A stretch of 51,679 nt of DNA from Uliginosibacterium gangwonense (lineage in GTDB: Bacteria; Pseudomonadota; Gammaproteobacteria; Burkholderiales; Rhodocyclaceae): the NCBI GenBank assembly GCA_005239635.1, contig SBBQ01000027.1, positions 1 through 51,679 on the forward strand. The letters run 5' to 3'. Position 1 is the stretch's first letter. Each line of letters begins with the position of its first letter. Both the position numbers and the translations under genes were made by a program. The notes under the pieces are model-generated. The model was not told the origin of the DNA, did no database searches, and worked only from the letters and a program-made list of their open reading frames with translations. Below are positions 47,772-51,679 of this stretch, piece after piece.

Positions 47772-49205
47772 TCAGCTCAAACTGCGCACGGCATCGAGCG
47801 CTTCTTCAATGCGCTCTACAGCGATGACTTGCATGCCAGCAGGCGCTTGCTTAGGCATATTGGATTTAGGCACGATGGCATGCGTAAAGCCCAGTTTGGC
47901 GGCCTCTTTTAAGCGCTCTTGTCCACGTGGTGCGGGGCGAATTTCACCGGCCAAACCCACTTCACCAAACACCACCACCTTCGGCGGCAGCGGTTTGTTT
48001 TTGAGTGAGGAGACAATGGCCAATAACACCGCCAAGTCTGCCGCGGGCTCGCTAATGCGGACCCCACCCACCGCGTTTACAAACACGTCTTGGTCACCAC
48101 ACACCACACCTGCGTGACGATGCAGCACTGCCAGTAGCATCGCCAAGCGGTTGGCTTCCAAGCCCACACTAAGGCGACGCGGCGATGGTGCTGAAGCGGA
48201 GTCGACCAAGGCCTGAATCTCCACTAGCAAGGGGCGTGTACCTTCCTGCGTCACCAACACACAACTACCTGGAACAGCCTGCGAGTGTTGCGAAAGAAAC
48301 ATCGCAGACGGATTGGATACACCTTTGAGTCCGCGCTCCGTCATGGCAAACACGCCCAATTCATTAACCGCACCGAAGCGGTTTTTGAAGGCGCGCACCA
48401 AGCGGAAAGTTGAATTGGTTTCACCTTCAAAATACAACACGGTGTCGACAATATGTTCCAACACACGCGGTCCGGCGAGCGTGCCCTCTTTGGTAACATG
48501 CCCCACTAGAATCAAACTAAAACCTGCACGCTTGGCTGCGCGTGTGAGTTGCGCCGCACATTCGCGCACCTGCGCAACTGAGCCGGGTGCGGAGGTGAGT
48601 TGCTCGGTGTAGATGGTCTGAATGGAGTCGACCACCACGACAGTATGTCCATCAACGTTGTGCCGATTGGCAGCAGTGGATTTGGCGCCTTTGTCTGACG
48701 CGCTGCTATTGGCTTGTTGCGCGATGGCGGACAGAATTTTTTCGAGGCTAATCTCCGCCAGCAACTGCAAGTCTGCCGGCGGCAACGCCAAGCGCTGCGC
48801 ACGTAGCGCGACTTGTTCCCCAGATTCTTCGCCGGTGACGTACAAACACGCCACGCCACGCTGCGAGAGTTGGCTCAGCGCTTGCAATAACAAGGTCGAT
48901 TTGCCAATGCCGGGGTCGCCACCAATTAACACCACTCCGCCGGGCACCAAACCACCACCCAGCACGCGGTCAAATTCTTCTACGCCGGTTGCTAATCGCG
49001 GTTCTTCGCGAGGCGTAATTTTTGAGAGCGCCTGCACTTGCGCGGTTCCCGCTAAGGCATCGTAACGATTACCGGCCGCTGGACTATTGTCGACGATGGA
49101 CTCAACGAGTGTGTTCCATGCTTGGCAATGCGGACACTGCCCCTGCCACTTGGGCAGCACGCCACCACATTCGGTGCAGATATATTGCGTTTTGGGTTTG
49201 GCCAT
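47772..49205 (-). CDS. radA: DNA repair protein RadA
   Basis: RecA-like branch-migration ATPase of 477 residues. The N-terminal zinc finger has Cys10, Cys13, Cys24 and Cys27 (CTEC, CPHC). Walker A is [24 protein letters not shown] follows, then the RadA-specific FKNRFG, and a Lon-like C-terminal domain with [19 protein letters not shown]. It lies between alr and cobQ with short gaps (35 and 19 nt), probably one transcript. Confidence 0.97.
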   Translation of the reverse strand: MAKPKTQYICTECGGVLPKWQGQCPHCQAWNTLVESIVDNSPAAGNRYDALAGTAQVQALSKITPREEPRLATGVEEFDRVLGGGLVPGGVVLIGGDPGIGKSTLLLQALSQLSQRGVACLYVTGEESGEQVALRAQRLALPPADLQLLAEISLEKILSAIAQQANSSASDKGAKSTAANRHNVDGHTVVVVDSIQTIYTEQLTSAPGSVAQVRECAAQLTRAAKRAGFSLILVGHVTKEGTLAGPRVLEHIVDTVLYFEGETNSTFRLVRAFKNRFGAVNELGVFAMTERGLKGVSNPSAMFLSQHSQAVPGSCVLVTQEGTRPLLVEIQALVDSASAPSPRRLSVGLEANRLAMLLAVLHRHAGVVCGDQDVFVNAVGGVRISEPAADLAVLLAIVSSLKNKPLPPKVVVFGEVGLAGEIRPAPRGQERLKEAAKLGFTHAIVPKSNMPKQAPAGMQVIAVERIEEALDAVRSLS

Positions 49206-49240
49206 TGTTTTGGCTTTTAGAAATTTTGAGCAGCGTTAAT

Positions 49241-50332
49241 TCAAACTTCAACTTGCGGCACGCGTGGCGTGAGTGCGCAGAACAATTCATAGCTCACTGT
49301 TCCGGCCGCCTCTGCCACAGCGTCGGCCGAATTATGGGCACCCCACAATTCAACTGTGCTGCCCATGCCTGCGTCGGCAATGTTGGTCAGATCAATACAC
49401 AGCATGTCCATTGAAACGCGGCCGAGTGTGCGCGTATGCACCACGCCACGCGAGGTGTGCACGGCCACCGGTGTACCTGTCGGCGCATGACGCGGATAAC
49501 CATCCGCATATCCACAGGCCACAATGCCGACACGCATCGGCACATTGGCTGTAAATGTATTGCCGTAACCCACATGCTCACCAGCTTGCAGATTTTGTAC
49601 GCCAACAATGTTGGCTTGCAATGTCATAACCGCTTGCAAGTCAAGCGACTGCGCAGATTGCGCTGTACCAAACGGTGATCCGCCATACAGCATAATGCCC
49701 GGGCGTATCCAATCACCTTGCGATTCCGGAAAGCGTAGCAACGCAGCCGAATTGGCCAAACTGATTGGCCCTTGCCAATGCACCTCGGCCTTGGCTGCGT
49801 TAAACACTTGCAACTGCTCGGCCACACCAGATGGACCATCAGCATCTGAAAAGTGCGTCATCAATCCAAGTTGCGGTTGGCTCGGCAATGCACGCAATTT
49901 TTCCAGCACACTGGGCAGGCGCTCGGGGCGTAAGCCTAGGCGATTCATGCCCGTATTGAGCTTAATCCACAGCATGCCCGGCACAGGCGCATCTGCTGCG
50001 CATAGCAAACTCACCTGTTCTTCACAATGCACCACACAGGCCAAACTAGCAGCCTGCGCCCAGTGCAAATCGGTTGGCTCAAACACCCCTTCTAACAACA
50101 AGATTGGCTGCTGTACGCCGCTTTCACGAAGGTGCACGGCCCCATCCAGTTCAAGCAAGGCAAAACCATCCGCCACGGACTCTAGCGCGTGCACTGCTGC
50201 ATCTAGCCCATGCCCATAGGCATTGGCTTTAACCACCGCCCAGCTTTTGCTTTGCGGTGCGGTTTGCTTTGAGCGCACATAGTTATGGCGCAAGGCGGCT
50301 AAATCAATGAGTGCTTTAATGGGGCGCGGCAT
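49241..50332 (-). CDS. alr: alanine racemase
   Basis: PLP enzyme that converts L-alanine to D-alanine for peptidoglycan. It has 363 residues from ATG at 50332. PLP Lys35 is in VVKANAYGHGL, and the second catalytic Tyr is in HVGYGNTF. MLYGGSPFG, GYADGYPR and GRVSMDMLCIDLT are conserved. The frame is open 77 codons upstream into the LysR gene, without Alr similarity. It heads alr-radA-cobQ. Confidence 0.96.
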   Translation of the reverse strand: MPRPIKALIDLAALRHNYVRSKQTAPQSKSWAVVKANAYGHGLDAAVHALESVADGFALLELDGAVHLRESGVQQPILLLEGVFEPTDLHWAQAASLACVVHCEEQVSLLCAADAPVPGMLWIKLNTGMNRLGLRPERLPSVLEKLRALPSQPQLGLMTHFSDADGPSGVAEQLQVFNAAKAEVHWQGPISLANSAALLRFPESQGDWIRPGIMLYGGSPFGTAQSAQSLDLQAVMTLQANIVGVQNLQAGEHVGYGNTFTANVPMRVGIVACGYADGYPRHAPTGTPVAVHTSRGVVHTRTLGRVSMDMLCIDLTNIADAGMGSTVELWGAHNSADAVAEAAGTVSYELFCALTPRVPQVEV

Positions 50333-50495
50333 GGTGAAACGTGATGTGTTGGCTAGTTGTTGGGGCGATTGGCAAAGATTATAGGGGCAGCCACGACATC
50401 GCGGGGCAGAGGCGCGTTCTAAACAAGCTAAATATGTTGTGATCGACTCGCTTGCGAGCCATTTGGCAAATGGCTGCCTTGGGTTAAGTCTTGGA

Positions 50496-51398
50496 TTACG
50501 GCGCAACACGCACACTGCAAAACTGCAAGAAGGTTTGTAGCAGTCGGCTACGTTGTCGTGCACCGGGGGTGATCAACCACAACTTGCGCACAAGTTTGGG
50601 TTCCATTGGCAATGCAACTAAAGAGCCGAGCTCACATTCTTTCGTTACGGCTGCACGAGACAACATGGTGTAGCCCAAACCACTTTCAAGCACGCCCTTA
50701 ATCGCAGATATATTGCCAAGCTCCAGCACCACATCGAGCTGGTCGCTGTGTACGCCCTGCTCCGCTAGGTAGATCTCAAAAAGTTCGCGCGTGCCAGACC
50801 CAGCCTCACGCGCCACGTGAGGCTGGCCTACCAAGTCTTGCGCAGTTAAGCCCCTCTCAGCACCGAGTTTTGCCAAATCATTTGTTGGGGCGCACACAGC
50901 AACCAATTCATCTTGCCCACACGCTTCATACATGAGTTGTGATGAATTTGAGGCAGATTCAATGAGGCCAACATCGAGCGTATTTTCTGCCACACGAGAT
51001 TCGATATGCGCAGAATTGCCCACTACCAAGCGGATGCGGGCTTTGGGATAGCACGATTTAAACTCACCCAAAATGCGCGGTAACACGCACTCGGCCACCG
51101 TGAGGCTGGCACCGACCAAAAGTGAGCCACCAACTTCGTCCGTCAGTTCGGCCAGGCGACCTTCAAGTTCTGACGACTGCGCCAGAATACGCTCGGCGTA
51201 CTCCAACACCAGCTCACCGGCCGGCGTGAGTTCAATGCGATTGTGGGCGCGATCAAACAAGCGGGTGTGTAATTGCTCTTCTAGTTGTTTGATCTGAAAA
51301 GTGACTGCCGGCTGTGTCATGAGCAGCACTTCAGCCGCACGCGTAAATGACAACTGCGTTGCCACTGCATGAAACACTTGAAGTCTGCGATCTGGCAT
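50496..51398 (-). CDS. LysR-family transcriptional regulator
   Basis: Protein of 300 residues. The helix-turn-helix is in residues 1-60 (RRLQVFHAVATQLSFTRAAEVLLMTQPAVTFQIKQLE, written in two overlapping motifs: LSFTRAAEVL and TQPAVTFQIKQLE). The effector domain has LLVGASLTVAECVLPRIL and HVAREAGSGTRELFE, close to the YeiE/CbbR-like group. Its target is not known and may be the divergent gene beyond the right edge. It ends 163 nt before alr, which could be read through. Confidence 0.93.
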   Translation of the reverse strand: MPDRRLQVFHAVATQLSFTRAAEVLLMTQPAVTFQIKQLEEQLHTRLFDRAHNRIELTPAGELVLEYAERILAQSSELEGRLAELTDEVGGSLLVGASLTVAECVLPRILGEFKSCYPKARIRLVVGNSAHIESRVAENTLDVGLIESASNSSQLMYEACGQDELVAVCAPTNDLAKLGAERGLTAQDLVGQPHVAREAGSGTRELFEIYLAEQGVHSDQLDVVLELGNISAIKGVLESGLGYTMLSRAAVTKECELGSLVALPMEPKLVRKLWLITPGARQRSRLLQTFLQFCSVRVAP

Positions 51399-51679
51399 GA
51401 CACCCTCACCTTCTTATGCAATCCGGGCAAATTCAAACACAAAGCCACACATCGAGCCAGCCAAACAGGAACGCTATTGGATTGCTCCTCACAGGCGATC
51501 TCGCGTCGTAACGTAATTTCACCCCCAGATCATGTTATAAAGCCGCATGGAGTTTTCTTACAGACCATCTGTTTTTTGCTAATCCATGCAAAATCAATGA
51601 TCTACGTATAGCTCGCATTAAGCCAACACAGAACGCAGATCGGTTGAGCCAAAAGCCGACAAATCTGCCTATTGCACGA
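51399..51679. other. right-edge region without supported gene
   Basis: About 280 nt upstream of the LysR gene. No coding sequence, terminator or repeat was convincing. It probably includes the LysR promoter and perhaps the regulatory part of a divergent target outside the window. Confidence 0.4.

Noticed and set aside
51369-51611. Plus-strand open frame of 80 codons at the right edge
   Set aside because: Overlaps the LysR start, has no Shine-Dalgarno and no recognisable protein features.

Overview
The window looks like a chromosomal segment of a betaproteobacterium, most probably order Burkholderiales. The basis is gene order and protein resemblance: the back-to-back arrangement rne / rluC-HAD phosphatase-Rieske-sppA, facing methyltransferase-maf, and the series yceD-rpmF-plsX-fabH-fabD-fabG-acpP-fabF is characteristic of that group. 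Base composition looks moderate (about half G+C by eye, not computed). No genus is claimed.

Region 1 (1-5326, minus strand) is the fatty-acid and phospholipid initiation cluster: yceD, rpmF, plsX, fabH, fabD, fabG, acpP and the start of fabF, which runs off the left edge. Region 2 (5477-10161) holds a Maf pyrophosphatase and an RsmI-like methyltransferase on the plus strand. These converge on a minus-strand operon rluC, HAD phosphatase, Rieske protein and S49 peptidase. Region 3 (10162-13537) is RNase E with a leader of about 500 nt, ending at a strong terminator.

Region 4 (13667-24824) is one long urea module: the urea ABC transporter urtABCDE followed by urease and its maturation genes ureDABCEFG, then a small entericidin-like lipoprotein. 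A sigma-54-type promoter with a near-consensus IHF site lies in front of urtA and fits nitrogen control. Region 5 (24958-31458) has a low-molecular-weight phosphotyrosine phosphatase and the sulfate uptake genes sbp, an alpha/beta hydrolase, cysT, cysW, cysA and cysB. The last four are coupled by ATGA overlaps. Region 6 (31501-42131) is housekeeping: uvrB, an aromatic/aspartate aminotransferase, an AsmA-like protein with an N-terminal helix-turn-helix-like domain, tRNA-Asn, moaA, mobA, rmuC and an EAL phosphodiesterase.

Region 7 (42146-46170, minus strand) is the accessory and most unusual part. A LuxR-type regulator is followed by a two-transmembrane protein, a class-3-lipase-like protein with a short RTX tail, a second two-transmembrane protein of the same kind, and an N-terminal fragment of a second lipase-like protein. 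The last gene stops exactly at the border of a 129-bp inverted-repeat element. The layout is a tandem duplication of a [membrane protein - lipase] module and resembles effector/immunity loci. The intact lipase has a run of ten G just before its stop codon. Adding one G would extend the RTX-like tail and make its stop overlap the next start codon, so that run is a likely frameshift or phase-variation site. Region 8 (46262-51398, minus strand) contains cobQ, radA, alr and a LysR regulator.

No rRNA, CRISPR array, complete insertion sequence or prophage gene was seen.
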